From the NCBI GenBank assembly GCA_915069725.1, contig CAJZFF010000147.1, forward strand, positions 1 to 5,695: 5,695 nt of DNA, in the 5' to 3' direction. The notes under the pieces were generated by a model. It did not search any database, had not been told where the DNA came from, and worked only from the letters and a program-made list of their open reading frames with translations. Below are positions 1-5,695 of this stretch, piece by piece. The DNA is from an uncultured Actinomyces sp. GTDB lineage: Bacteria; Actinomycetota; Actinomycetes; Actinomycetales; Actinomycetaceae. Every line of letters begins with the position of its first letter. Positions within the stretch are counted from its first letter, which is position 1. Both the position numbers and the translations under genes were made by a program.

Positions 1-45
1 GGAAGCGGCGTCGGAGGTGGGCTCGGGCGTGTGTGTGGGCGTCAT
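1..45 (-). CDS. pstA: PstA, phosphate ABC transporter permease (N-terminal fragment, cut by window edge)
   Basis: Only the first 15 codons are present (MTPTHTPEPTSDAAS), starting at the ATG complementary to 43-45 and running off the left edge. The start lies one base after the pstC stop codon (TGA-T-ATG), which suggests translational coupling. An AGGAG Shine-Dalgarno core, complementary to 55-59 and inside the end of pstC, sits 9 nt upstream. The visible residues are a polar, Pro/Thr-rich cytoplasmic tail and carry no diagnostic motif. The identity is inferred from position: pstA follows pstC in nearly all pst operons and encodes the second membrane subunit of the PstCA channel. The start is well supported; the name rests on context alone. 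Confidence 0.72.
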   Translation of the reverse strand, partial: MTPTHTPEPTSDAAS

Positions 46-46
46 A

Positions 47-1063
47 TCAGCTGGCTCCTGAGAACTCGGAGCGGCGCGCGATGATCCACCGCGCCAGGGA
101 GTTGACCGCGAAGGTGATGATGAACAGGACCAGGCCGGTGGCGATGAGCACGTTGACGCTCAATCCGTAGGCCTCGCGGAACTGCGAGGCGATGTTGGCG
201 GCGATGGTCTGGTGCTGGCCGGCCTGGAGGATACGCAGGTTCAGTCCCATGCCGGGCGAGAGGATCATGAGGACGGCCATGGTCTCCCCCAGGGCGCGCC
301 CGAGCCCCAGCATGGAGGCGGAGATGATGCCGGAGCGGCCGAAGGGCAGGACGGCCTGGCGGATCATCTCGTAGCGGGTGGCGCCCAGGGCCAGGGAGGC
401 CTCCTCCTGGAGGGTGGGCGTCTGGAGGAAGATCTCGCGGATGGTGGCGGTGATGATCGGCAGGATCATGACGGCCAGGACCAGGGAGGCGGTGGTGATG
501 TTCTTGGCCGGGGCCGTGTAGTCGGCGAACAGCGGGATGAAGCCGAGGTGCTCGCTCAGCCAGGTGTTGATGGGGTCGAGCAGGGGCACCAGCCACAGGA
601 AGCCCCACAGGCCGAAGACCACGGAGGGGATCGCGGCCAGGAGGTCCACCATGTAGCCCAGGGCCTGGGCCAGGCGGCGCGGGGCGAAGTGGGAGATGAA
701 CAGGGCCACCCCGATGCTCAGCGGCACCGCGACGCCCAGGGCGACGGTCGAGGACAGCAACGTGCCGAAGACGAGCGGGGCCACGTAGCCCCACAGGCTG
801 CGGTCGCGCATGAAGGAGACCGACTCCAGGGTCTCGCTCGAGGCCGTCAGGGCGGGCAGCGCCTCCCGGATGAGGAAGGCGGCCACGAGGGCGAGGACCA
901 CCATGATGAAGGTGCCGGCGCCGAAGGACAGGCCGGTGAAGATGCGGTTGCCGGTCTGCCCGGGGGCCTTGCCTGGCTGGATGATGGCGTCGTCGGCGCT
1001 GCTGGAGGCGGTCGCGGTGCCCGCTGGGGGCGGCGACGACGGCGGTGCGGTGGTGCTGGCCAC
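47..1063 (-). CDS. pstC: PstC, phosphate ABC transporter permease subunit
   Basis: PstC is one of two membrane subunits of the high-affinity phosphate importer PstSCAB; with PstA it forms the channel through the cytoplasmic membrane. Counting from the GTG at 1063 (338 aa), residues 1-40 are a disordered Pro/Ser/Ala-rich tail. About six hydrophobic segments follow, near 50-66, 93-123, 133-161, 189-207, 244-270 and 303-325. The EAA-type loop that contacts the ATPase is at about 220-240 (EEASLALGATRYEMIRQAVL), followed by the PstC-typical GLGRALGETMAV. I chose the GTG because GAGGAGG (complement of 1071-1077) lies 7 nt upstream. The longer frame from ATG 1123 (358 aa) has no visible Shine-Dalgarno, and five of its extra 20 codons end in A, unlike the GC-ending codons of the gene body. 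It is cotranscribed with pstS and pstA. The family call is secure; the start is likely but unproven. Confidence 0.95.
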   Translation of the reverse strand: MASTTAPPSSPPPAGTATASSSADDAIIQPGKAPGQTGNRIFTGLSFGAGTFIMVVLALVAAFLIREALPALTASSETLESVSFMRDRSLWGYVAPLVFGTLLSSTVALGVAVPLSIGVALFISHFAPRRLAQALGYMVDLLAAIPSVVFGLWGFLWLVPLLDPINTWLSEHLGFIPLFADYTAPAKNITTASLVLAVMILPIITATIREIFLQTPTLQEEASLALGATRYEMIRQAVLPFGRSGIISASMLGLGRALGETMAVLMILSPGMGLNLRILQAGQHQTIAANIASQFREAYGLSVNVLIATGLVLFIITFAVNSLARWIIARRSEFSGAS

Positions 1064-1070
1064 GGCTGAC

Positions 1071-1077
1071 CCTCCTC
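1071..1077 (-). promoter_or_regulatory. Shine-Dalgarno site deciding the pstC start
   Basis: On the minus strand this reads GAGGAGG and ends 7 nt before the GTG at 1063-1061, near-ideal spacing. The alternative in-frame ATG at 1123 is preceded by a purine-poor stretch (complement of 1124-1140) with no such motif. This site is the main reason for annotating the shorter PstC. Confidence 0.75.
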
Positions 1078-1134
1078 GGGGTGTCTGGGGCGGCGGCTGG
1101 GCGGGTGGGTGCTGGTTGGTCATGTGGTTCGGTG

Positions 1135-1150
1135 CGGCGTCGGGACGCCG
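1135..1150 (-). other. Intercistronic inverted repeat between pstS and pstC
   Basis: On the minus strand the sequence CGGCGTC-CC-GACGCCG is a perfect inverted repeat. As RNA it would fold as a 6-bp stem with a CCCG tetraloop (or 7 bp with a 2-nt loop). It begins 7 nt after the pstS stop and lies upstream of the pstC Shine-Dalgarno. No T-run follows, so it is not a classical intrinsic terminator. In transporter operons, such hairpins behind the binding-protein gene often protect the upstream message or partly attenuate downstream transcription, giving more binding protein than permease. That role is inference; the repeat itself is visible, but short GC-rich repeats also arise by chance. Confidence 0.45.
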
Positions 1151-1156
1151 GGCGGC

Positions 1157-2230
1157 TCAGGCGGCGATCTTGTCGATGGCGGCGTTGATCTTCTCGCGCA
1201 TCTGGCGGGTGATGGGGGCGCAGCCGGTGGCCTTGGTGGAGGCGTCCTGCCCCCTGGTGGAGGCGGCGAAGCGCAGGTAGGCCTTGACGACGGCGGCGAT
1301 CCGAGCGTCGTCGTAGCGCAGGCGGGCGGCGAGGTAGGAGACCAGGACGATGGGGTAGGCGCCGTCGGCGTCGTGGCTGGGGTTGTAGAGCAGGCGGGTC
1401 TCGTCGGCCTCGGCGCCCAGGGTGGCGGCGTCGAGGGCGGCGGCTGCGGCGTCGGCGGAGACGGGCACGTAGGCCCCGTTGGAGCCGACGGCGACGGTGC
1501 CCAGGGTTGCGGGGACCTTGGAGGCGTCGGCGTAGCCGATGGTGCCGGTGGCCGCGGAGACGGTCTGGATCATGCCGGCGGTGCCGTCGCCGGACTGGCC
1601 GCCGCGCAGTGGCCAGGTCTCCTCGGGCTCGTGGGGCCAAGCCTTGGGGGCGACGGTGGCCAGGTAGGTGGTCAGGGCCTTGGTGGTGCCGGAGTCGTCG
1701 GAGCGGCCCACGACGATGATTCGCAGGTCGGGCAGGGCGGCGCCGGGGTTGAGGGCGGCCAGGGCCGGGTCGTTCCAGCGGGTGATGGCCCCGGAGAGGA
1801 CCTTGGCGAGGACCTCGCCGGTCATGTTGACGTGGGACTCGCCGGTGAAGCCGGGCAGGTTGTAGGCCACGGCGATCGGGGAGATGTAGAGGGGCAGCTC
1901 GACGGCGCCGCCGATCCGGCTGATCTCGTCGGCGGTCATGGGGGTGTCGGTGCCGGCGAAGTCGACGGCGCCCTCGACGAGCTTGGTGCGCCCGGCCCCG
2001 GAGCCGCCGCCGGCGTAGTCGACGGTGGCGCGCAGGTTAGCGCCCATGAAGGTGTTCATCCAGGCGTCCTGCGCGTCGGACTGGGAGGTGGCGCCCGCGC
2101 CGCGGATCTCCCCCACCAGGTCGCTGGAGGCGTTGGGGTCGGCGGCGCCGGCGTCGCGCCCGCAGGCGGTCAGCGCGGTCAGGGTGGCCACGCTCAGGGC
2201 GCCCAGGGCGCCGCGACGGGTCAGGAGCAC
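1157..2230 (-). CDS. pstS: PstS, phosphate-binding lipoprotein of the Pst ABC transporter
   Basis: PstS captures inorganic phosphate outside the membrane and delivers it to PstCA. The 357-aa protein starts at a GTG with GAGGAG 5 nt upstream (complement of 2236-2241). Residues 1-23 are a lipoprotein signal: Arg5-Arg6, a hydrophobic stretch, and lipobox L20-T-A-C23, with Cys23 the predicted lipidated residue. The T-R-R-G-A-L start also resembles a Tat motif. The phosphate-site motifs of the family are all present: GAGAT (44-48), GGGSGAG (74-80), VDFAGTD (89-95) and RSDDSGTT (176-183), plus GTIGYAD at 229-235. By comparison with E. coli PstS, T48, S77, D95, R176, S180, G181 and T182 would bind phosphate. 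Ser49 replaces the usual Phe, which contacts phosphate through its backbone and is variable in actinobacterial homologues. It is the first gene behind the predicted PHO-box promoter. Confidence 0.96.
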   Translation of the reverse strand: MLLTRRGALGALSVATLTALTACGRDAGAADPNASSDLVGEIRGAGATSQSDAQDAWMNTFMGANLRATVDYAGGGSGAGRTKLVEGAVDFAGTDTPMTADEISRIGGAVELPLYISPIAVAYNLPGFTGESHVNMTGEVLAKVLSGAITRWNDPALAALNPGAALPDLRIIVVGRSDDSGTTKALTTYLATVAPKAWPHEPEETWPLRGGQSGDGTAGMIQTVSAATGTIGYADASKVPATLGTVAVGSNGAYVPVSADAAAAALDAATLGAEADETRLLYNPSHDADGAYPIVLVSYLAARLRYDDARIAAVVKAYLRFAASTRGQDASTKATGCAPITRQMREKINAAIDKIAA

Positions 2231-2235
2231 AGGCT

Positions 2236-2241
2236 CTCCTC
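2236..2241 (-). promoter_or_regulatory. Shine-Dalgarno site of pstS
   Basis: Minus-strand GAGGAG lies 5 nt before the GTG at 2230-2228. It supports the GTG as the pstS start; this start also gives a complete lipoprotein signal peptide. Confidence 0.75.
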
Positions 2242-2300
2242 GCTCAGTCAGAGGGGGTCGGGGGTCCAGTCGGATACCGGGCGATTGTCAGGCAGCGGTC

Positions 2301-2355
2301 ACGATAGGCGCCCCGGATGAAGGTTCCGGGTGACCGGGGTAAACAGTTGGTAAAC
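2301..2355 (-). promoter_or_regulatory. Predicted PHO-box promoter of pstSCA(B)
   Basis: Reading the minus strand from 2355, four 11-bp units follow each other: GTTTACCAACT, then GTTTACCCCGG, then TCACCCGGAAC, then CTTCATCCGGG (ending at 2312). The first two share a perfect GTTTACC heptamer and the fourth carries CTTCATC in the same phase; the third is degenerate. Against the Streptomyces PhoP direct-repeat consensus G(G/T)TCAYYYR(G/C)G as I remember it, units one, two and four match at 8, 9 and 10 of 11 positions. A -10-like TATCGT (complement of 2301-2306) begins five bases after the last unit, and no good -35 is visible, as expected where a PhoB/PhoP-type activator replaces the -35 contact. 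Transcription would start near 2295, giving a leader of about 65 nt to the pstS GTG. The repeats are seen directly; regulator, induction by low phosphate and start site are inferred. Confidence 0.72.
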
Positions 2356-2392
2356 ACTCCCTATGAGGACCGTCACCAGGAGGTCCGGTGCC

Positions 2393-2412
2393 CCGGCCGG
2401 CGGTTCGGCCGG
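2393..2412 (-). terminator. GC-rich hairpin behind mutT1, candidate terminator
   Basis: A perfect inverted repeat with 7-bp arms (CCGGCCG and CGGCCGG) and a 6-nt loop begins 20 nt after the mutT1 stop. No T-tract follows on the minus strand, so any termination would be of the T-less type proposed for high-GC actinobacteria, or the hairpin may only stabilise the 3' end. It separates the ppk-mutT1 unit from the pst promoter. The surrounding 48 bp contain six CCGG tetramers, so alternative pairings are possible. Confidence 0.45.
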
Positions 2413-2432
2413 TGCGCAGACCGGTGGTCCGG

Positions 2433-3461
2433 TCAGCGGCCCTCGGACAGGACGGGGCGCTGCTTCTCGATCGCAACGGCGCGGATCTTGCCGCGGGGGC
2501 GGCGGGCCATGTGGACCACGAGGATCTCGCCGGTCTTGAGCCAGGGGTCCCGGTCGGGCACGGAGCGCAGGAGCTTTCCGGGGGCGTACTGGGAGACGAC
2601 CTCCATGATGGTGGGCAGGACGGGGCGGTGGGTGCACAGCGCCGTCGGCTCCTCGCGCACGCGCAGGACCTTCTTGACCACGGAGCGCACGCCCTTGGGA
2701 TTCTTTGCGTGGGCCATCTCGGTGAAGGCCCCGGCCATCTCCAGGGTCAGGCCCGCGGCCGTGGCGTAGGGGGCGACCGTGTCCACGCAGCGCTTCCAGG
2801 GGCTGGTGAGGACGCGCCCCACCCCGTAGGCGGCCAGGATCGGGACGAGGGCGCGGGCCCGGGTCTCGCCCTGGTCGTGGGTCAGGGGGCGGGTGGCCTC
2901 GTCGGTCTCCTTGTCCCGTTCCTTGGGGCGGTTCCACACGGAGCGCTTGACGGCGCGACCGTGGCGCACGAGGACCAGGGTCCAGGTGTCGAGCTTGCCG
3001 TCCTCCCACAGGTCGACGAGCTCGCCGAGCAGGTCCCGGTCATAGGAGTAGGTCAGGCGCTTGCGGGCCTGACCCACGCGCAGCCACTCGACGGCGTCGA
3101 TCTCCTTGGTCGAGGCGGGCTTGACGGCGCAGCGGGCGGCGACGGCGGCCGAGTCCTCGGGGGCGACGCGGGCGGCCCAGTAGTGGACCTCCTTGCGCGA
3201 GCCGTCGGCGATCTTGTAGTGCACGCGGCTGAGGGGCTGGCCCAGGACGACCTGGACGCCGGTCTCCTCAGCGACCTCGCGCACGGCACAGGTGCGCACC
3301 GACTCGCAGGGCTCGACCTTGCCCTTGGGGATGGACCAGTCGTCGTAGCGGGGGCGGTGGACCAGGAGCACCTCGAGGTGCTTGCCGTTCTCACGCCACA
3401 CGAGGGCACCGGCGGCCTTCACGGTCTCGCGCGACCGGTTCTTCTTGCTGGACGGGCTCAT
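2433..3461 (-). CDS. mutT1: MutT1-like two-domain protein: Nudix hydrolase fused to histidine phosphatase
   Basis: The 342-aa protein has two domains. Residues about 13-155 are a Nudix hydrolase with a perfect Nudix box at 47-69 (G47, E53, then REVAEETGV at 61-69), whose glutamates bind the catalytic metal. Residues about 160-320 are a histidine-phosphatase (SixA/phosphoglycerate-mutase-like) domain with R166-H167-G168, R224 in TSPWKR, E248, and the second histidine H278 in THRP. This architecture and the location beside ppk match mycobacterial MutT1, a cytoplasmic enzyme reported to hydrolyse 8-oxo-(d)GTP to the diphosphate and to cleave dinucleoside polyphosphates. The substrate here is inferred from that family. 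The ATG lies 12 bp after the ppk stop with no clear Shine-Dalgarno, so translation is probably coupled to ppk. No catalytic residue appears missing. The domain calls are firm; the exact substrate is less certain. Confidence 0.92.
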   Translation of the reverse strand: MSPSSKKNRSRETVKAAGALVWRENGKHLEVLLVHRPRYDDWSIPKGKVEPCESVRTCAVREVAEETGVQVVLGQPLSRVHYKIADGSRKEVHYWAARVAPEDSAAVAARCAVKPASTKEIDAVEWLRVGQARKRLTYSYDRDLLGELVDLWEDGKLDTWTLVLVRHGRAVKRSVWNRPKERDKETDEATRPLTHDQGETRARALVPILAAYGVGRVLTSPWKRCVDTVAPYATAAGLTLEMAGAFTEMAHAKNPKGVRSVVKKVLRVREEPTALCTHRPVLPTIMEVVSQYAPGKLLRSVPDRDPWLKTGEILVVHMARRPRGKIRAVAIEKQRPVLSEGR

Positions 3462-3473
3462 GGCACGGCCGTC

Positions 3474-5695
3474 TCAGTGCCGGCCCTTGACGCGCGAGCG
3501 CGCCCGGGCCATGAGGCTGTCCTGGATGTCCTCGAGGCGGTTGCCCTCGGCGTCGAGGAGACGACGCTTCCAGGAGCCGTCGGGCTGGAGGTGCCAGGAG
3601 GCGACGTCGTCGGAGGCGCAGTGGGTGACCAGCCACTCGAGGTCCTCGACCATGGCGGGGTCGGTGATGCGCACGAGGGCCTCGACGCGGCGGTCGAGGT
3701 TGCGGTGCATGAGGTCGGCCGAGCCGATGAACAGCTCGGTCTGGCCTCCGCCGGCGAAGGCGTAGATGCGCGAGTGCTCCAGGAAGCGCCCCAGGATCGA
3801 GCGCACGCGAATGTTCTCACTGAGGCCCTCGACGCCGGCGCGCAGGCCGCAGATGCCGCGCACGACGATGTCGACCGGCACCCCGGCGCGCGAGGCGCGG
3901 TAGAGGGCGTCGATGACGGTCTCGTCGACGATGGAGTTGACCTTGATGCGGATCCAGGCGGGCAGGCCGGCCTTGCGGTTGGCGATCTCCTGCTCGATGT
4001 GCTCCACGAGCCCGTCGCGCAGGCCGCGGGGGGCCACGAGCAGGCGGCGGAAGCGGGCGCGCGGGGCGTAGCCGGAGAGCTGGTTGAACAGGGTGGTCAG
4101 GTCCTGGGCGACGTCGCGGTCGCAGGTCAGCAGCCCCAGGTCCTCGTAGCCGCGGGCGGTCTTGGGGTGGTAGTTGCCGGTGCCGACGTGGCAGTAGCGG
4201 CGCAGGCCGTCGGACTCCTGGCGCACGACGAGCAGCAGCTTGCAGTGCGTCTTGAGGCCGACCATGCCGTAGACGACGTGGACGCCGGCGCGCTCGAGCT
4301 TGCGGGCCCAGGAGATGTTGGCCTCCTCGTCGAAGCGGGCCTTGATCTCCACGATGGCGACGACCTGCTTGCCGGCCTCGGCGGCCTCGATGAGGGCGTC
4401 CACGATCGGGGAGTCGCCGGAGGTGCGGTAGAGGGTCTGCTTGATGGCCAGGACCTTGGGGTCGGCGGCGGCCTGGGCCACGAACTCCTGGACGGAGGTG
4501 GAGAAGGAGTCGTAGGGGTGGTGCAGCAGGACGTCGTGCTCGCGCATGGCGGCGAAGACGTCCGGCGCGGAGGAGGACTCGTAGGCGGCCAGGCCCGCGG
4601 CCGTCACCGGCACGAAGCGCGGGTACTTCAGGTCGGGGATGTCCAGGTCGTGGAGCTGGTTGAGACAGGTCAGGTCCAGGGGGGCAGGGAGCTCGAAGAC
4701 GTCGTCGCCCTTGAGGCCCAGGGCGCGCACCAGGTAGCGGCGGGTGAAGGAGGAGATGGTGTCCTCCACCTCCAGGCGCACGCAGTCGCCGAAGCGGCGC
4801 CGCTCGAGCTCCTTCTCCATGGCCTTGAGGAGGTTCTCGGCGTCGTCCTCCTCGACCTCGAGGTCCTCGTTGCGGGTGACCCGGAAGAGGTGGTGCTCCA
4901 GGATGTCCATGCCCGGGAAGAGGTGGTCGAGGTGCTGGCCGATGACGATCTCGATGGGGATGACGGCGCAGCCGGCGGCCTTGTCCGCGGCGTCGAGCTC
5001 GCGGCCCGGGACCTGGATGAGGCGCGGCAGGGAGTCGGGCACCTTGATGCGGGCGAAGTGCTCCTTGCCGCTGCGCGGGTTGCGCAGGATGACGGCGAGG
5101 TTGAGGGACAGGCCCGAGATGTAGGGGAAGGGGTGGGAGGGGTCGACCGCCAGCGGGGTGAGGACCGGGTAGATCTGGTGGCGGAAGTAGCGGGTCAGGC
5201 GCTCCTGCTGGTCGGAGTCGAGCTCGTCCCAGCCCAGGATCTTCACGTTGCGCTCGGCCAGGGCCGGACGGATGTCCTCCTGGAAGAGGGCGGCCTGGCG
5301 GGCGGTGAGCTCCTTGGTGCGGCTGGTGACCTGCGCCAGGACCTGGTGGGCGTCCAGGCCGGAGGCGCGCACCGGCGTGATGCCGGCCTTGATGCGGCGC
5401 ATGAGCCCGGCGACGCGCACCATGTAGAACTCGTCCAGGTTGGAGGAGAAGATCGACAGGAACCAGGCGCGCTCCAGCAGGGGCAGGGTGTGGTCCTCGG
5501 CCTGCTCCAGGACGCGCTCGTTGAAGTCCAGCCAGGTCAGCTCCCGGTCGATGAAGCGGTCCTTGAAGGACTCCAGAGGCGGCAGAAGGTCCTCGGGGTC
5601 CACCTGGGCGGCGTCAGCGGAGGCGGCCGAGGCCGCGGCGGCGTCGGCGCTGACACCGGCCGTGTCAGCCGCGCTCAGTGAGGAGGATGCGGAGG
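3474..5695 (-). CDS. ppk: PPK1, polyphosphate kinase (5' end open at window edge)
   Basis: PPK1 reversibly transfers the terminal phosphate of ATP onto a growing polyphosphate chain, at the inner membrane or in the cytoplasm. Counting from the GTG at 5603 (709 aa), the family features run in order: an N-terminal helical domain with [13 protein letters not shown] (20-32) and [14 protein letters not shown] (54-67); the head domain; then the two phospholipase-D-like C-terminal domains. His472 in [13 protein letters not shown] corresponds to the autophosphorylated His435 of E. coli; H610 in [10 protein letters not shown] to His592; R393 (LYRTSGDS) and R423 ([10 protein letters not shown]) to the conserved phosphate-binding arginines. 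The frame has no stop upstream of 5603 and runs to the edge as an Ala/Ser-rich tail of 30 codons. The GTG at 5603 has no Shine-Dalgarno and would leave only about 16 residues before the RELTWLDF motif, where mycobacterial PPK has about 50. The true start is therefore probably upstream of the window. It is followed closely by mutT1. Confidence 0.96.
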   Translation of the reverse strand, partial: SASSSLSAADTAGVSADAAAASAASADAAQVDPEDLLPPLESFKDRFIDRELTWLDFNERVLEQAEDHTLPLLERAWFLSIFSSNLDEFYMVRVAGLMRRIKAGITPVRASGLDAHQVLAQVTSRTKELTARQAALFQEDIRPALAERNVKILGWDELDSDQQERLTRYFRHQIYPVLTPLAVDPSHPFPYISGLSLNLAVILRNPRSGKEHFARIKVPDSLPRLIQVPGRELDAADKAAGCAVIPIEIVIGQHLDHLFPGMDILEHHLFRVTRNEDLEVEEDDAENLLKAMEKELERRRFGDCVRLEVEDTISSFTRRYLVRALGLKGDDVFELPAPLDLTCLNQLHDLDIPDLKYPRFVPVTAAGLAAYESSSAPDVFAAMREHDVLLHHPYDSFSTSVQEFVAQAAADPKVLAIKQTLYRTSGDSPIVDALIEAAEAGKQVVAIVEIKARFDEEANISWARKLERAGVHVVYGMVGLKTHCKLLLVVRQESDGLRRYCHVGTGNYHPKTARGYEDLGLLTCDRDVAQDLTTLFNQLSGYAPRARFRRLLVAPRGLRDGLVEHIEQEIANRKAGLPAWIRIKVNSIVDETVIDALYRASRAGVPVDIVVRGICGLRAGVEGLSENIRVRSILGRFLEHSRIYAFAGGGQTELFIGSADLMHRNLDRRVEALVRITDPAMVEDLEWLVTHCASDDVASWHLQPDGSWKRRLLDAEGNRLEDIQDSLMARARSRVKGRH

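Noticed and set aside
42..1640. A minus-strand frame of 532 codons spanning pstC and part of pstS in another phase
   Set aside because: The product is extremely Arg/Pro/His-rich, typical of a frameshifted reading of GC-rich coding DNA, and it conflicts with both pstC and pstS.
2283..2290. TGACAATC on the minus strand as an alternative -10 element for pstS
   Set aside because: It does not fit TANNNT, whereas TATCGT at 2306-2301 does and is better spaced from the last PHO-box unit.
1109..2320. A plus-strand open frame of about 400 codons antisense to pstS
   Set aside because: Its product is very Gly/Val-rich and low in complexity, and it mirrors the pstS codons. It is an antisense shadow of a secure gene.
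2231..2432. A possible small protein or riboswitch in the mutT1-pstS gap
   Set aside because: No short frame with a ribosome-binding site and plausible composition was seen, and no known riboswitch pattern was recognised. The PHO box and hairpin explain the conserved-looking parts.
2299..3009. A minus-strand frame overlapping mutT1 and the intergenic gap
   Set aside because: It is out of phase with mutT1, is Arg/Pro/Gly-rich, and would read through the PHO-box region. No motif supports it.
2388..5681. A plus-strand open frame of more than 1000 codons antisense to ppk and mutT1
   Set aside because: It covers two well-recognised genes on the opposite strand and its product is a Gly/Val/Ala/Asp/Leu-rich sequence without domain motifs. 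Such frames arise in high-GC DNA because G/C at the third codon position removes stops from the antisense frame.
1..5695. A previously undescribed system such as a defence island, toxin-antitoxin pair or mobile element
   Set aside because: Every gene seen belongs to a well-known phosphate-related family in a known order. There are no transposase, recombinase, terminal repeats, composition break or unexplained gene.

Overview
The window is a compact phosphate-metabolism cluster from a high-GC Gram-positive bacterium. Wobble positions are almost always G or C, starts are often GTG, and the proteins resemble actinobacterial families. A member of the Actinomycetales, perhaps Actinomyces or a relative, is my best guess; this rests on general resemblance, not on a search.

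All supported genes lie on the minus strand, so transcription runs from the right edge to the left edge. First comes ppk (polyphosphate kinase 1), whose reading frame is still open at the right edge, so its true start is probably outside the window. After 12 bp follows a mutT1-type gene encoding a Nudix domain fused to a histidine-phosphatase domain. A 202-bp intergenic gap (2231-2432) then holds a GC-rich hairpin just behind mutT1 (possible terminator) and an 11-bp-periodic tandem repeat that matches the actinobacterial PHO box, with a -10-like hexamer behind it. This is the likely phosphate-starvation promoter of the pst operon: pstS (phosphate-binding lipoprotein), pstC (permease) and the first 15 codons of pstA (second permease). 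pstB is expected beyond the left edge.

Together the genes cover phosphate uptake (PstSCA, powered by PstB), storage and mobilisation of phosphate as polyphosphate (PPK), and clean-up of oxidised nucleotides or dinucleoside polyphosphates (MutT1). As far as I recall, the order ppk - mutT-like - pstSCAB is also found in Streptomyces, and ppk sits next to mutT1 in mycobacteria. I therefore see an ordinary conserved cluster and no new type of system. The points worth a second look are regulatory: the tandem PHO box, a hairpin between pstS and pstC, and a pstC start that should probably be moved 60 bp downstream. No RNA genes, mobile elements or CRISPR arrays were seen.
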